Shown one piece after another: positions 63,408 to 64,000 of a stretch of 64,000 bases of DNA (its first letter is position 1; each line of letters starts with the position of its first letter). The translations under genes were made by a program, and so were the position numbers. Source of the DNA: an uncultured Duodenibacillus sp. (GTDB taxonomy: Bacteria; Pseudomonadota; Gammaproteobacteria; Burkholderiales; Burkholderiaceae_F); the NCBI GenBank assembly GCA_944390715.1, contig CALXQS010000003.1:62001-126000 (forward strand), written 5' to 3'. The notes beneath the pieces were generated by a model, which was not told the DNA's origin, ran no database searches, and saw only the letters and a list, made by a program, of their open reading frames with translations.

Positions 63408-64000
63408 CTAAAGGTCTTTGAGCGGGTGCTCCGAGAGCGTGCGCACCGCATAGCCCGTCATGCCTGCCGGCGTTTTCGCAAGCATTGCCTGCGCGAGCTC
63501 AAAGCTCGGCATGTGGGCAAAGACGGCCGATCCGGATCCCGTCATGCGGGCTTCACAGCCCAGCGAACTCAAAAATTCGAGCGCTCGGTCAACATCCGGA
63601 TTGATTCTGCGTGCAACCGCTTCCAGATCATTGCGGCCGAAAAAATGCGGCCAGCAGGAAAGCAGTGAATCAGAAAAGAACGCCATTTTCAGGGATTTTG
63701 TATCTCTTGTCAAGCATTTGTCGCTAAAAACAGCCGCAGTCGACGTGGGTGTTGCCGGCATGACGACAAGCCAGCTCGAAGGCGGAACATTCACCTGCGT
63801 GAGCTTCTCGCCGATGCCCGAGGCAAAGGCGTTTTGACCGAAGATGAAAAACGGGACGTCTGCGCCAAGACCTGCGGCAATCTGCATGAGCTCTTGTCTG
63901 CTGAGATTGAGTCCCCAGAGGCGGTTGAGCGCCAGAAGCGTTGCGGCGCAGTCGCTCGATCCCCCGCCCATGCCTGCGCCCGAAGGAATTTTCTTGGCGA
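63408..64000 (-). CDS. ispE: 4-diphosphocytidyl-2-C-methyl-D-erythritol kinase, 5' end beyond window
   Basis: Partial: the C-terminal about 197 residues. The GHMP kinase ATP loop IPSGAGMGGGSSDCAA lies at the window edge, and the C-terminal EARMTGSGSAVFA (GHMP motif 3) is at about 63510-63550. It is the fourth step of the non-mevalonate isoprenoid pathway. The start lies beyond 64000. Confidence 0.95.
   Translation of the reverse strand, partial: AKKIPSGAGMGGGSSDCAATLLALNRLWGLNLSRQELMQIAAGLGADVPFFIFGQNAFASGIGEKLTQVNVPPSSWLVVMPATPTSTAAVFSDKCLTRDTKSLKMAFFSDSLLSCWPHFFGRNDLEAVARRINPDVDRALEFLSSLGCEARMTGSGSAVFAHMPSFELAQAMLAKTPAGMTGYAVRTLSEHPLKDL

Overview
The window looks like chromosome of a Sutterellaceae-type betaproteobacterium (Burkholderiales, gut anaerobe or microaerophile). 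The evidence is gene order and gene families. The block ispE, tRNA-Gln, prs, rplY, pth, ychF and the block kdsD, kdsC, lptC, lptA, lptB, rpoN, ptsN, rapZ are betaproteobacterial. Porins are of the Burkholderiales type. There are exported flavin reductases, an arylsulfate sulfotransferase and a Dcu carrier, as expected of an asaccharolytic anaerobic respirer. This assignment is inference from gene content; no rRNA is present.

Layout. 1-6 kb: a truncated AsmA-like gene diverges from a four-gene operon (small TM/Glu-Ala protein, P1B-type ATPase with an SCA motif, HMA-like protein, small TM protein) behind a Fur-box-like sequence. The operon resembles ferrosome (fez) clusters. 6-21 kb: mostly housekeeping (XRE regulator, aspS, phosphomannomutase, larABC, MFS carrier, aroD, cstA-like carrier, psiE, RibD-like reductase, trpS). 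21-28 kb: a repeat-rich stretch with two near-identical porins in opposite orientation, an AAA/DUF4143 ATPase, a decayed second copy of that ATPase, then metK. 28-34.5 kb: an accessory segment (IS1634-family insertion sequence, lysR, metC-like, dcu) lying between a fragment of a focA-type gene and the intact gene. 34.8-45.3 kb: mutM-mutY, rapZ, ptsN, a second DUF4143 ATPase, rpoN and the Lpt/Kds envelope genes.

45.4-56.5 kb is the most interesting region. It encodes a Tat-type exported TIM-barrel enzyme, a flavoprotein reductase, a TtrS/TtrR-like two-component system, an exported type I 3-dehydroquinate dehydratase with intact catalytic His and Lys, an FMN/FAD flavoprotein reductase, AssT and a DsbA-like oxidoreductase. 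The two exported carbon-skeleton enzymes share a promoter architecture: a conserved 15-mer placed exactly 12 bp before a TACYAT hexamer. I infer one regulon for extracytoplasmic processing of quinate/shikimate-type compounds, possibly with an enone product used as a respiratory electron acceptor. 56.5-64 kb returns to housekeeping genes and ends inside ispE.

How the parts may work together: the fez-like operon would store or traffic iron under Fur control. The 45-56 kb locus would sense a periplasmic ligand, convert cyclitol acids outside the cytoplasm and reduce the product through flavoproteins. AssT and its thiol partner would move sulfate between phenols in the same compartment. The DUF4143 ATPase copies, porin duplication, IS and focA duplication mark places where the chromosome has been rearranged.
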